From: Dysgonomonadaceae bacterium PH5-43 | Lineage (GTDB): Bacteria; Bacteroidota; Bacteroidia; Bacteroidales; Azobacteroidaceae | Assembly: GCA_029916745.1 (NCBI GenBank) | Contig: JARXWK010000005.1 | Span: 1 to 64,000, forward strand | DNA length: 64,000 nt | Direction: 5' to 3' | Shown here: in pieces, positions 55,346-64,000 of the stretch | Layout of the letters: every line of letters begins with the position of its first letter | Numbering within the stretch: the first letter of the stretch is position 1 | Program-made: the position numbers and the translations under genes | Notes under the pieces: generated by a model | Seen by the model: the letters and a program-made list of their open reading frames with translations, nothing else | Told to the model about the DNA's origin: nothing | Databases searched by the model: none

Positions 55346-55539
55346 GGCAATAGTTTTATCTTGTTAAAGTAAAACGTATATACCTTAAAAAAAGTTTAGA
55401 GTTAATAAAGAAAAGACATATCGTAGCCTAATTGGCTATCATTAGTTACTAATAACTCTATACGGTTAAGCCTGGCTGCCTATATACAAATTCAACAACC
55501 TTATACGGCTCTACATTAAAGCCTCATTTATAGCCTCAT

Positions 55540-55644
55540 TTAAAGCCTCTTCTTGAATAAACTCGGCTCTCTTAATCCTATAGCCTTACATTGATTTACT
55601 ATATCTCTCGTTCCTGTTCCCATTCTCTCAATATAACCAGCCAT
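55540..55644 (-). pseudogene. Remnant of an ATP-binding (HATPase_c_4) AlbA-type protein
   Basis: The frame from ATG at 55644 reads AGYIERMGTGTRDIVNQC, then AIGLREPS, the conserved end of the divergent-ATPase (HATPase_c_4) domain. It then stops at 55540 after an apparent shift. In another frame the following bases encode a repeated NEA-type linker (NEAINEAL), as in intact homologues. Only this fragment survives; the N-terminal domain is missing. It belongs to the same broad protein class as the 21419-21691 remnant and, like it, lies next to a palindromic array. Confidence 0.6.
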
Positions 55645-55705
55645 ATTATTCTTATTTCAGTGTAAAGATATAAATTATTTATTACTAAATACTTTCTTCT
55701 CGGCT

Positions 55706-55858
55706 GTTTCAAGCTTTGAAACTACTCGTTTCTCACTTTGATATAATTCGTTTCTCGGCTTGAAACTATTTGTTTCACTTAACTGAAACTACTTGTTTCA
55801 CCTAACTGAAACAACTCGTTTCAACCTAATGAAACAACCTGTTTCACCCGTGTGAAAC
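55706..55858. repeat. Palindromic repeat array 2 (GAAAC-N5-GTTTC, 22-23 bp period)
   Basis: Seven units begin at 55717, 55739, 55761, 55784, 55807, 55830 and 55853, with spacings 22, 22, 23, 23, 23 and 23. A partial half-site precedes them. Each full unit is TGAAAC, five bases, GTTTC, then six or seven bases. The second unit is TGATATAATTCGTTTC, as in array 1. It ends just before the DUF6078 stop codon. Confidence 0.8.
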
Positions 55859-55862
55859 AAAT

Positions 55863-56321
55863 TTAATGGTGAGGAGATACCTGAACGGAGAAGTTATATC
55901 GCTCGATATACTCGTCGAAGACTGGCTCTTTCTCTATCCCTTCTTTGCGGAAAAGGTCGCGAATAAACTCTTGTTGCTCTGGAGTTATAAGATACTCCTT
56001 GTTATATATGCGGTAATAGCGATTGTGTTCAAGGTATCTATGTATTGCCTTCTTTATTCGGTTGTATTTAGTGTGCGGCAAATCGTCGTATAAATGAGAG
56101 ATTCCCAAAGCGTAGCGTAGCTTCTTTATAGGCTCGAAGTATCGGCATTCGCTTTCCGATTTATTAACGGGTGAGGGATTGACTATCTTAAACACTGAAA
56201 CTTCGTCGGGGATTGCTTGTCCGACCTTAAAGCGTAGGCAGCTATCTGATTTCTTACATACTGCGTTCAGACAATGAACGTAACTCTGGGGGACTTCTTT
56301 GTAATCAAATTCTTCTTTCAT
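55863..56321 (-). CDS. DUF6078 family protein
   Basis: 152 residues, cytoplasmic, with paired cysteines near the N-terminus (HCLNAVCKKSDSCLRF) and one in ECRYFEP. The later part (RIKKAIHRYLEHNRYYRIY) is basic and helical. It resembles DUF6078 proteins of Bacteroidales, which have no known function. The cysteines might hold a metal. Its 3' end abuts the palindromic array, which could act on its mRNA or simply lie there. A promoter box is at 56341-56348. Confidence 0.75.
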   Translation of the reverse strand: MKEEFDYKEVPQSYVHCLNAVCKKSDSCLRFKVGQAIPDEVSVFKIVNPSPVNKSESECRYFEPIKKLRYALGISHLYDDLPHTKYNRIKKAIHRYLEHNRYYRIYNKEYLITPEQQEFIRDLFRKEGIEKEPVFDEYIERYNFSVQVSPHH

Positions 56322-56340
56322 AGCGTTTTTAATTAAGCTG

Positions 56341-56348
56341 CAAATATA
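56341..56348 (-). promoter_or_regulatory. -7 box for the DUF6078 gene
   Basis: TATATTTG on the minus strand, 20 bp upstream of the start at 56321, matches TAnnTTTG. Confidence 0.45.
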
Positions 56349-56445
56349 CAGTATTTATTTCATTTGCAACCACATCTGGCAGATAGGAAGAGTAAAATAA
56401 TATCGTCGGGCGCTTATTTTTATTACATTCTTCATTATTTTGTTG

Positions 56446-56453
56446 TACTTTTG
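56446..56453 (+). promoter_or_regulatory. -7 box for the rfbD-prfC unit
   Basis: TACTTTTG, matching TAnnTTTG, lies 18 bp before the rfbD start. Confidence 0.5.
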
Positions 56454-56470
56454 CAGGCAAATATCAAACA

Positions 56471-57346
56471 ATGAATAGAAACATTCTTATAACTGGGGCC
56501 AACGGGCAATTGGGTAGCGAACTGCGTTGCATTGCCGACAATTACTCTAACTTCATCTTCTTTTTTACCGACATAGATACTTTAGACCTTACAAACAAGG
56601 ATGCCGTGTCGAATTATGTAGAAGACAACAAAATACATTACATTGTAAATTGCGCCGCATACACCGCTGTTGATAAAGCCGAAGACGATGCCGATTTATG
56701 TTATAAGATAAATGTAGATGCCGTTAAGAATATTGCGAATGCCGCTCGCAGCAAAGCTAAAGCTAAGGTTATACATATATCTACCGATTATGTTTTTGAC
56801 GGAGAAGGCAATCGTCCTTATAAAGAAACAGACAACACCAATCCGCAATCGGTTTATGGGAAGAGCAAAAGAGAGGGCGAAGAGGCGTTGCTCGACTCTA
56901 ATCCCGACAGCATAATAATAAGAACGGCTTGGCTTTATTCTTCTTTCGGAAATAACTTCGTGAAAACGATGCTTCGTTTGAGTAAAGAAAGAGAAGAACT
57001 TAATGTTGTTGCCGATCAAAAAGGCACGCCAACTTATGCTGCCGACTTAGCGAAAGCTATATTAGATATTGTGGAGTATTCCGAAAGAAACAATAACTTC
57101 GCGTCGGGCATTTATCATTACAGCAACGAAGGCGAAACTACTTGGTTTGATTTCACCAACGAAATAGTAAAGCAGGCAGGCATCACAACTTGCAAGATTA
57201 ATCCTATATCAACAGACCAATATCCGGTAAAGGCTAAGCGTCCTCAGTATAGCGTATTAGATAAAACAAAGATAAGAGACACCTTTAATATTGACGTTCC
57301 CGAATGGAGAGAATCGCTGAAGCGAGCTATCCGTTCAATGCAGTAA
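56471..57346 (+). CDS. rfbD: dTDP-4-dehydrorhamnose reductase
   Basis: 291 residues of an extended short-chain dehydrogenase. The NAD(P) motif GANGQLGSELR (8-18) and the catalytic YxxxK as YGKSK are present, along with STDYVFDG. It makes the last step to dTDP-L-rhamnose for surface polysaccharide. The other rfb genes are not in this window. It precedes prfC with a 13-bp gap. Confidence 0.93.
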   Translation: MNRNILITGANGQLGSELRCIADNYSNFIFFFTDIDTLDLTNKDAVSNYVEDNKIHYIVNCAAYTAVDKAEDDADLCYKINVDAVKNIANAARSKAKAKVIHISTDYVFDGEGNRPYKETDNTNPQSVYGKSKREGEEALLDSNPDSIIIRTAWLYSSFGNNFVKTMLRLSKEREELNVVADQKGTPTYAADLAKAILDIVEYSERNNNFASGIYHYSNEGETTWFDFTNEIVKQAGITTCKINPISTDQYPVKAKRPQYSVLDKTKIRDTFNIDVPEWRESLKRAIRSMQ

Positions 57347-57359
57347 TAATTAATAAACA

Positions 57360-58940
57360 ATGAGCGAACTAACAAACGAAATACAGAAAAGGCGAACATT
57401 CGCCATAATAAGTCACCCCGATGCCGGGAAGACTACTCTTACCGAGAAACTTCTTCTTTTCGGGGGAGCCATACACGTAGCAGGAGCAGTTAAATCTAAC
57501 AAGATAAAGAAAACGGCAACCTCCGACTGGATGGAGATTGAGAAACAAAGAGGTATATCTGTTGCCACATCGGTAATGGGATTTGATTACAAAGACCATA
57601 AGATAAACATATTAGACACTCCCGGTCACCAAGATTTCGCAGAAGATACCTACCGCACCCTAACCGCCGTCGACAGTGTTATTATTGTAGTGGATATAGC
57701 AAAAGGAGTGGAAGCTCAGACCCGCAAACTAATGGAGGTTTGTAGAATGAGGAAAACTCCCGTGATGGTATTCGTTAATAAGATGGACCGAGATGGAAAA
57801 GACCCATTCGACCTTCTTGACGAACTTGAACAAGAACTAAAGATTAATGTTCGCCCCCTAAGTTGGCCTATCGATATGGGCGCAACATTTAAGGGCGTTT
57901 ATAACATATTCGAGCAACAATTAGATTTATATACTCCGAGTAAACAAACCGTTACCGAGTCTATTCAGTTCAAAGATGTGAATAGTCCTGAATTGGAAAA
58001 CCACATTGGCGACAACCTTGCACAACAACTTCGTGCCGACTTAGAACTTATCGAAGGCGTATATCCCGAGTTTGACGTTAACACATACTTAAAAGGAGAT
58101 ATTGCTCCCGTATTCTTTGGTTCGGCTCTTAACAATTTCGGGGTAAAAGAGCTTTTAGACTGTTTTATTCAAATAGCACCATCGCCCCGCCCTGTAATGA
58201 CGGAAGAAAGAATGGTAAATCCCGAGAACGACCCTTTCTCTGGCTTCATATTTAAGATTCACGCCAATATGGACCCTAACCATAGAAGCTGTATAGCATT
58301 CTTGAAGGTTTGCTCTGGAAAGTTTGAACGAAACACTAACTATCGCCATATCCGCTTCGACAAAATGATGAAGTTCTCTTCCGTAACTGCCTTTATGGCT
58401 CAGAAAAAGGAAACTGTCGACGAAGCTTACGCAGGAGATATTATCGGGTTACCAGATACTGGCAACTTCAAGATAGGAGATACGCTTACTGCAGGAGAAG
58501 TGCTACATTTCAAAGGGCTGCCAAGCTTCTCTCCCGAGATGTTTAAGTATATAGAAAATGCCGACCCGATGAAAACAAAGCAGCTCAACAAAGGTATTGA
58601 CCAACTTATGGACGAAGGAGTTGCTCAGCTTTTCGTAAATCAGTTTAACGGACGTAAGATAATAGGTACTGTAGGACAGCTACAGTTCGAGGTTATTCAG
58701 TACCGACTATTGCACGAATACGGAGCGCAATGTCGTTGGGAGCCACTAAGCTTACACAAAGCCTGCTGGATAGAAAGCGACTCTCCCGAAACTTTAGAAA
58801 ACTTCAAGAAGCGTAAATATCAATATATAGCGGTAGACAAAGAGGGACGCGATGTGTTCCTTGCCGATTCGGGTTATCTGCTCCAAATGGCACAACAAGA
58901 CTTCCCCGATATTCGGTTCCACTTTAGTTCAGAGTTTTAA
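57360..58940 (+). CDS. prfC: Peptide chain release factor 3
   Basis: 526 residues of a translational GTPase. G1 is SHPDAGKTT (18-26), G3 is DTPGHQDF, and G4 is NKMD. It recycles RF1 and RF2 from ribosomes after termination. Full length and all G motifs are intact. It is co-directional with rfbD and ends at a strong stem-loop terminator shared with the convergent GH20 gene. Confidence 0.96.
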   Translation: MSELTNEIQKRRTFAIISHPDAGKTTLTEKLLLFGGAIHVAGAVKSNKIKKTATSDWMEIEKQRGISVATSVMGFDYKDHKINILDTPGHQDFAEDTYRTLTAVDSVIIVVDIAKGVEAQTRKLMEVCRMRKTPVMVFVNKMDRDGKDPFDLLDELEQELKINVRPLSWPIDMGATFKGVYNIFEQQLDLYTPSKQTVTESIQFKDVNSPELENHIGDNLAQQLRADLELIEGVYPEFDVNTYLKGDIAPVFFGSALNNFGVKELLDCFIQIAPSPRPVMTEERMVNPENDPFSGFIFKIHANMDPNHRSCIAFLKVCSGKFERNTNYRHIRFDKMMKFSSVTAFMAQKKETVDEAYAGDIIGLPDTGNFKIGDTLTAGEVLHFKGLPSFSPEMFKYIENADPMKTKQLNKGIDQLMDEGVAQLFVNQFNGRKIIGTVGQLQFEVIQYRLLHEYGAQCRWEPLSLHKACWIESDSPETLENFKKRKYQYIAVDKEGRDVFLADSGYLLQMAQQDFPDIRFHFSSEF

Positions 58941-58961
58941 GAAGTTCAATATTTTAAGAAG

Positions 58962-58999
58962 AATGATGTTATCCATTACCGATAACATCATTTTCTTTT
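58962..58999. terminator. Bidirectional terminator between prfC and the GH20 gene
   Basis: A perfect 12-bp stem (58962-58973 with 58981-58992) with a 7-base loop is followed by TTCTTTTTT on the plus side. The stop codon of the GH20 gene lies inside the left arm. Confidence 0.8.
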
Positions 59000-60465
59000 T
59001 TAACTGGGTCTTTAGGCTCAAGCCTCATCTCCGGCTCGAACGGATTGAAGTAGTAAACGCCTTTACTATCTAAATATTTAAGAAAAACAGGTAGCTTCTC
59101 CATAAATAAAGAATAGTTCTTAGCTCGCGGATAAGTCCACGCAGCCTCGGCAACTGCCGCCAATCGAGGAAAAACCATATAATCTAAACGTTGAGCATCT
59201 CCTATCCTTTCTGTCCACATCGACATCTGAAGCCCCATAATATTATCTTCGTAATCTTTAGTAAGGTGTATTATCGGCTGAGGGAAATTATAAACATCTT
59301 CTATTGGATTAAATCCTCCCCAGACTCTGCCTATCTTGCGTGTACTATGTTGAATAAAATCGCCATACAAAGGTCTACGAGGAGTCATAATCACTTTAAA
59401 GCCTTTCTTCAAAGCCTTTTCTAATTGATTAGGGCGATCGTGTCGCCACCACATAACCACGGCTTTAGAAGGCGAAACACCAGAGTCGGCAATCTCGTCC
59501 CAACCTATCATAATCTTACCCTTAGAAGATAATATATCGGCAACTCTTCTTATAAAATAATGCTCTAAACCGAGTTCGTTACCTAAATCATTTTCCTTAA
59601 TGAAGTTTTGAATAACAGGATCGGTAAACCATTCTTGATTACCATAATGCACTTCATCTCCTCCTATATGAATATAAGGAGAAGGAAATAGTTCGGCTAT
59701 CTCTGTTATAACATCGCTTATAAAGTTGTAGGTATCTTCTTTGCACGGGTGGTAAGTAAAATGTTTCCAACGACCTTCTCCTCCACCCGACAATTCGGGA
59801 TAAGCTTTTCCTACGGGAGTTGCGTGTCCCGGCATATCTATTTCGGGCACTACCATAATATGTCTTTCGGCTGCATAAGCAACTATTTCCTTAATATCTT
59901 CTTGAGTATAAAAGGTAGCAGGAGCATTTGGGTCGTGGTAATTACCATTCGCTCCTATAGTTGTTAATAGAGGATATTTCTTTATCTCTATACGCCAGCC
60001 CGGCTCGTCGGTCAGGTGCCAATGAAACACATTCATACGCAGAGAAGCCATAATATCTAAGTACTGCTTCACCTTTTCTTTTCCGAAAAAGTGGCGACTT
60101 TCATCAAGCATAAAACCTCTCCACTTATAGCGAGGCTTATCTTCTATATAGCACTCTGGGAGATTACCGCTATATGCTTGCATTAGTTGCGCCAGGACTT
60201 CTTTTCCATAAAACAACCCTGCATCATCAGAAGCTTTTAGGCTTATTTCGTTTCCCTTTACTTCTAATATATAGGCTTCGTTGTCTAATACACGATTAGA
60301 CACCATTTCTACATTTAGCTTATTAAGTAAAACGTCTTCATCGAACGCATATATGTTACCCTCTTTGTGTTGCACCTGTGGCGTGGGGAATATAGGTAGT
60401 TGAGCAAAACTAACCGAATAGCACAATAAGAACAAAACAGAAATCTTTCTAAAGTATGTCTTCAT
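58969..60465 (-). CDS. Secreted GH20 beta-N-acetylhexosaminidase
   Basis: 498 residues from ATG at 60465. The frame extends into the A2M gene, but this start gives a signal peptide and removes the overlap. A GH20b-like N-terminal domain (to about 110) precedes the TIM barrel. The barrel has the WHLTDEPGWRIE strand and the catalytic pair D270-E271 in HIGGDEVHYGNQEW. It removes terminal N-acetylglucosamine or N-acetylgalactosamine from glycans. The gene lies 17 bp after the alpha-2-macroglobulin gene in the same direction. Confidence 0.93.
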   Translation of the reverse strand: MKTYFRKISVLFLLCYSVSFAQLPIFPTPQVQHKEGNIYAFDEDVLLNKLNVEMVSNRVLDNEAYILEVKGNEISLKASDDAGLFYGKEVLAQLMQAYSGNLPECYIEDKPRYKWRGFMLDESRHFFGKEKVKQYLDIMASLRMNVFHWHLTDEPGWRIEIKKYPLLTTIGANGNYHDPNAPATFYTQEDIKEIVAYAAERHIMVVPEIDMPGHATPVGKAYPELSGGGEGRWKHFTYHPCKEDTYNFISDVITEIAELFPSPYIHIGGDEVHYGNQEWFTDPVIQNFIKENDLGNELGLEHYFIRRVADILSSKGKIMIGWDEIADSGVSPSKAVVMWWRHDRPNQLEKALKKGFKVIMTPRRPLYGDFIQHSTRKIGRVWGGFNPIEDVYNFPQPIIHLTKDYEDNIMGLQMSMWTERIGDAQRLDYMVFPRLAAVAEAAWTYPRAKNYSLFMEKLPVFLKYLDSKGVYYFNPFEPEMRLEPKDPVKKENDVIGNG

Positions 60466-60482
60466 AACACTACATTTAATGT

Positions 60483-63400
60483 TTACTTTACTACAACTCT
60501 GCTTCCTGCTGTATGCGAAACATATTCGGGAGCATACATACATTGTATTGTAGCCATTCCATTAGAATAATCGCCAGACGATGTTACGTATAAATCGTAC
60601 TCCAATACATAAGTACCCTTAGGCATCACGTTGAAGTAGAAATTCATAGAAGCATCTTTAGGAGCTTTGTAGTATATTAACCCTTGCTTCCACTCACAAC
60701 CCGACAGTTGAGTTGTTGGTTCGAAACACGAAGCTCTCATATCTTTCAGATGAACAAACTCCATATCTCTATCTGTGCGAATAGTTAAACGAACAGTTAT
60801 TTTATCGCCCACCTTAAGAGGATTATCTTCGCTAACAGGTATTAGTGTTTTACCAGTCTCCCCTGTTTGGTTTACATAAAGAGCCTTCTCAACATTAAGC
60901 TCTGTTGTAGCTTTGGTAAGCTTGTCTAAATCTTCGTAATATTGATAATACAAAGCCCCCCAAGCAGCACCATCACTTGTTTTCTCTAAAGTAATCTTAG
61001 ACATATTTTTCTTGATGCTTTCTTCGTTATAAATCTTCTTTATATAACCAGTACCTGCTTCTGCACCTTTAGTATCAATGGTTTGTTTACCTAACTTTAT
61101 TTTAACGTTTTCTTGATTACTCAACCAGTCAGTACCAGAGTTAAGAAGAATGTTTATTGCATTTACTGTAGCTGGAACATCCTCCCATAGTTGAGTCTGT
61201 TTCTGTTTAAGCAACCAAAGTTTCATTCCATCTATCTCTTCAGTTGTATAACCGACTTCCTTAAATGCTTGCATAACAAAAGAATGAACAGTAGTAGCAT
61301 TTTGAGACATAAAAGCATAAGTATTGTTGTTTGCCCAATACATACCCAATTCTTTATCTGTAGTAGAATGCTCTCTTAATGATTTCACTATATTATTAGC
61401 AATATCTTTATTGTTGTATCTGTTCATAACAATAGCAGAAATAGCTCTGTTGTATAGATTACCAGAGCTTGTCCAATACTTCTTTATTATATTAATATAG
61501 AAGTCTATGGCTTCTTGAGTTTCAGATGATATATCATTACTATAATATGAACGAACAAACAAATATTCTAAGTTTGTTGTAGATATACTCTTTGAGTCTC
61601 TCCAATTCTTAGTCTTCTTAAGATTTTCGTAACGTTCCACAAACTTGTAATCTATGAAAGCAATGGCATTGTCTGAGATATTAGTAGCTGCAGATGCATC
61701 ATAGTCTTTCAATTGAGATAGTTCTCCTAAACCATAAAGTATCCACTGAGTAATACTCACACTACTATTCATTCCTTTGAACCAAGTAAAACCGCCATCA
61801 CCAACTTGCAATGAAGATAGTTTGTCTATGGCTTGCTTGTTAAAGTTAGTAGCTCTATTAACATCAAACAAAGTAGCTAAACGTTGTTTTTGATCTGTTT
61901 CGTTCTCGGCTTCCATTACCCAAGGAGTTTCTTCAAGAAGAATGTTTTTAAGCTCTTGGTTCTTCTCTAAATTAGAAAGAAGCGTTTCTTTATTAGCACT
62001 TTGAGCTTTCCAAGTATCTATTATTTGTTTAATATTAGGAGTATTATTAGCTATATGAGTTGCTACTGTATTTGAATAATATCCAGCGAACCAATCTAAC
62101 ACGTTATCGTTTTGTGGTGTAGAAATACTTGGTAAAGCTTGCACTGCATACCACACTGGGTTAGACGAAAACTCTAAGGTTAAACGATAATTATCTGAAG
62201 TAGAAGAAGGATTTGCCAACTTATCTAAAGTGTACTCTTTCTTCTCTTTGCCGTAAACATTCAACGGCATACTTTCAGTTACTAATATTCTATTAGGAAG
62301 AACTGGTATTATGTGCTGCTCTCCATCGCTAAAGTTTTCCGACTTAGCTACTATCTTAAAGGTAGTAAGTTCTATTCCCGAAGGAACTGTAAACGACCAA
62401 GTAAGAGCTGTAGTCTTTCCAGATTCTAAACTAAACGACTGCGAAGAGTTATTCACCCTTATATTAGTTTTATTATTTGCAGGATCGAAGAACTCGACAT
62501 AAGCATTACCAGAAACAACTTGTTCGGAAAGGTTAGATATGTTAGATGTTATAGTTACCTTATCGCCTTCTCTTATAAATCGAGGTACGTTAGGGCTTAC
62601 CATAAGCTTTTTCTGACTAACAGCTTCTTTTATTAGTTGACCGTATTTTAAGTCTTTAGTATGAGCTAAAGTCATAAACTTCCAAGTGGTGTTGCTTTCG
62701 GGAACAGTAAACGAGATAATAGTTTCTCCTGCCTCATTAGTTTTAAGTTGAGGATAGAAGAACGCTGTTTCGTTGAAGTTTTTACGGATTTGCACTGTTT
62801 CTTCCTCTCGTTTGAGGTCTACCATTACCACTTCTTGAACAACACTTTCTTCCACCAATACCTTGTGATCCTCCATAACTTTAGGAGAACTACCTATTCT
62901 AACCTTATTGCTAGCTCCAGTATCTAATCCAGCAATATTTCCATCTAAGGCATCTTCGACAGAAACTATTTCCATACCTTCAAGATCTTGAGTTGTTAAT
63001 TTACCATCTCCTCCTTTTCGTAGATTAGAGCTATTGAAATATACTTCTTTCAAAAGAGATGAGTACCTCAAATTAAATCCGAACCAATTGAATGAGTCGT
63101 AGTTGAAGTCTGGCACTTCCTTAAAAACATAGTCGTATCTCAAATAATAACCTGATGTTCCAAATTCATTAGCAGCTCTATTATTGACGCCCCACAATGA
63201 AATAGTCTTTACTGGATAGAAGCTCCACGAATGATTATTTATTTTATCCAACGAAGAATCATACATTGCAGCAAGAACCTCAGACAGTACTGGAGATTTG
63301 TTGCCATCTTTAATAGATATTTTCCATTCTTCTGTTTGCCCTGGAAGTAGATAATCCCTAAAAACCTCCATCTTAATATCTAAAGATTTGTTTGGCTGTT

Positions 63401-64000
63401 TCTTTTTTATATCAATTGAGCGAGAAAACAACTGTTTATCTTTAATAAAGCAGAAATTAGCAGTAACTCCATCACCATAAGTTTCTAAGAAAGGAATTTC
63501 TATTTTCTTATTTTCACTATTAAGAGTAAAACGCTCTACGGCTAACTTCTTGCCTTCTTTGAATATTTCGTAAAGAACATAAGCTTCGGTAGAACTTCCT
63601 ATAATGATTTCAGCTTTCTCCCCTACAGCACATTCTGTGTTTTCCCCCAGAAACCAAAGGTAAGTTGGTATATGAGGTGTCTTATCATTCTTAGACATTA
63701 AATCAAAGAAGCCTTCAGTTTCTACTTCTCTACCTAATTGGTCTTTTGCCTTAGCAACTATCTTATATCTACCCGAAAGCAAAGAACTGACATTTGGTAT
63801 ACTTATAGCTTCCCCTGACTTTGAAGTGATAGTAAGTATTAGTTTGTCTTGCTCCCAATTATCGTTATCGTCAAGTTTATTAATATCTTTTGCCTTAAAA
63901 CTATACAGTTCGTAAGAAATATCGGTATCTATTTTATTATCTGATAAGTTTAATGCGGTAACCGTTATATTTTTAGGATTATCTTTATCTATTGTTTCAT
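60483..64000 (-). CDS. Alpha-2-macroglobulin family protein (5' end beyond window)
   Basis: The C-terminal 1170 or so residues of a larger protein. The frame is open to the right edge without a start. It contains MG-type beta domains, the A2M core with TVPESNTTWKFMTLAHTKDL, a helical TED-like domain, and a receptor-binding-like end (YAPEYVSHTAGSR). Bacterial A2Ms trap proteases in the periplasm and often pair with PBP1C. The thioester site expected as CxEQ is replaced by NVLDW. A segment near 62880-62980 resembles the SusC plug motif (EDALDGNIAGLD, then VRIGSS). It precedes the GH20 gene by 17 bp. Confidence 0.88.
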   Translation of the reverse strand, partial: ETIDKDNPKNITVTALNLSDNKIDTDISYELYSFKAKDINKLDDNDNWEQDKLILTITSKSGEAISIPNVSSLLSGRYKIVAKAKDQLGREVETEGFFDLMSKNDKTPHIPTYLWFLGENTECAVGEKAEIIIGSSTEAYVLYEIFKEGKKLAVERFTLNSENKKIEIPFLETYGDGVTANFCFIKDKQLFSRSIDIKKKQPNKSLDIKMEVFRDYLLPGQTEEWKISIKDGNKSPVLSEVLAAMYDSSLDKINNHSWSFYPVKTISLWGVNNRAANEFGTSGYYLRYDYVFKEVPDFNYDSFNWFGFNLRYSSLLKEVYFNSSNLRKGGDGKLTTQDLEGMEIVSVEDALDGNIAGLDTGASNKVRIGSSPKVMEDHKVLVEESVVQEVVMVDLKREEETVQIRKNFNETAFFYPQLKTNEAGETIISFTVPESNTTWKFMTLAHTKDLKYGQLIKEAVSQKKLMVSPNVPRFIREGDKVTITSNISNLSEQVVSGNAYVEFFDPANNKTNIRVNNSSQSFSLESGKTTALTWSFTVPSGIELTTFKIVAKSENFSDGEQHIIPVLPNRILVTESMPLNVYGKEKKEYTLDKLANPSSTSDNYRLTLEFSSNPVWYAVQALPSISTPQNDNVLDWFAGYYSNTVATHIANNTPNIKQIIDTWKAQSANKETLLSNLEKNQELKNILLEETPWVMEAENETDQKQRLATLFDVNRATNFNKQAIDKLSSLQVGDGGFTWFKGMNSSVSITQWILYGLGELSQLKDYDASAATNISDNAIAFIDYKFVERYENLKKTKNWRDSKSISTTNLEYLFVRSYYSNDISSETQEAIDFYINIIKKYWTSSGNLYNRAISAIVMNRYNNKDIANNIVKSLREHSTTDKELGMYWANNNTYAFMSQNATTVHSFVMQAFKEVGYTTEEIDGMKLWLLKQKQTQLWEDVPATVNAINILLNSGTDWLSNQENVKIKLGKQTIDTKGAEAGTGYIKKIYNEESIKKNMSKITLEKTSDGAAWGALYYQYYEDLDKLTKATTELNVEKALYVNQTGETGKTLIPVSEDNPLKVGDKITVRLTIRTDRDMEFVHLKDMRASCFEPTTQLSGCEWKQGLIYYKAPKDASMNFYFNVMPKGTYVLEYDLYVTSSGDYSNGMATIQCMYAPEYVSHTAGSRVVVK

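Noticed and set aside
60466-60543. Upstream start for the GH20 gene
   Set aside because: It would overlap the alpha-2-macroglobulin gene and delay the signal peptide; the ATG at 60465 is better.

Overview
This AT-rich, gene-dense window comes from the chromosome of a member of the Bacteroidetes, most likely the order Bacteroidales. The evidence is a fused MurF-alanine racemase, a BtuB/BtuG-type vitamin B12 locus behind a cobalamin riboswitch, GldH, RicT, DUF2851, DUF1460, DUF3472 and DUF6078 proteins, and many promoters with the Bacteroidetes -7 box TAnnTTTG. Most start sites have no Shine-Dalgarno sequence. No rRNA, tRNA, CRISPR array, intact insertion sequence or prophage was seen.

Layout. 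1-3.4 kb: the 3' tip of a plus-strand gene, then a minus-strand pair encoding a secreted ricin-like protein and an M60-type metallopeptidase. 3.7-7.7 kb: a TetR regulator and a two-gene ABC exporter, one half of which is broken by an internal deletion. 7.8-11.1 kb: a large secreted SGNH-hydrolase protein. 11.4-20.9 kb: housekeeping genes (DUF2851, dipeptidyl peptidase IV, lipoyl synthase, a membrane protein with a degenerate Nudix-like domain, DprA, a thioesterase, a U32 peptidase, a tRNA-dihydrouridine synthase). 20.9-21.7 kb: a candidate small RNA, a palindromic repeat array and a gene remnant. 21.7-30.7 kb: large secreted proteins (GH27 glycosidase, DUF3472 protein, a 1427-residue multi-domain protein). 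30.9-31.7 kb: a long non-coding repeat. 31.7-41.4 kb: MnmD, a thioesterase, CysS, an aminotransferase, a DUF1460 amidase, MurF-Alr, a GalM-like lipoprotein and CorA. 41.5-46.0 kb: the B12 riboswitch with btuB, btuG and a btuF-like gene. 46.0-48.0 kb: ComF and a TlpA-like protein. 48.05-48.77 kb: an inverted copy of the long repeat. 48.9-58.9 kb: PBP4, GldH, RicT, HolB, MetF, IlvE, a second palindromic array with a second remnant of a related gene family, a DUF6078 protein, RfbD and PrfC. 59-64 kb: a GH20 hexosaminidase and a truncated alpha-2-macroglobulin gene that runs off the right edge.

How it fits together. The secreted set (M60 peptidase, SGNH esterase-like protein, GH27, GH20, DUF3472, ricin-like modules) suggests use of host-type or other complex glycoproteins. 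Four of these proteins share a ricin-like module of about 130-150 residues, present about ten times in total, and a similar C-terminal sorting-type domain. The B12 genes form one riboswitch-controlled uptake unit that lacks its inner-membrane permease and ATPase here. The most unusual non-coding features are two homologous arrays of GAAAC-N5-GTTTC palindromes spaced every 22-23 bp, each close to a decayed gene of the same broad family, and a pair of roughly 0.7-kb inverted repeats about 17 kb apart that enclose the B12 locus.
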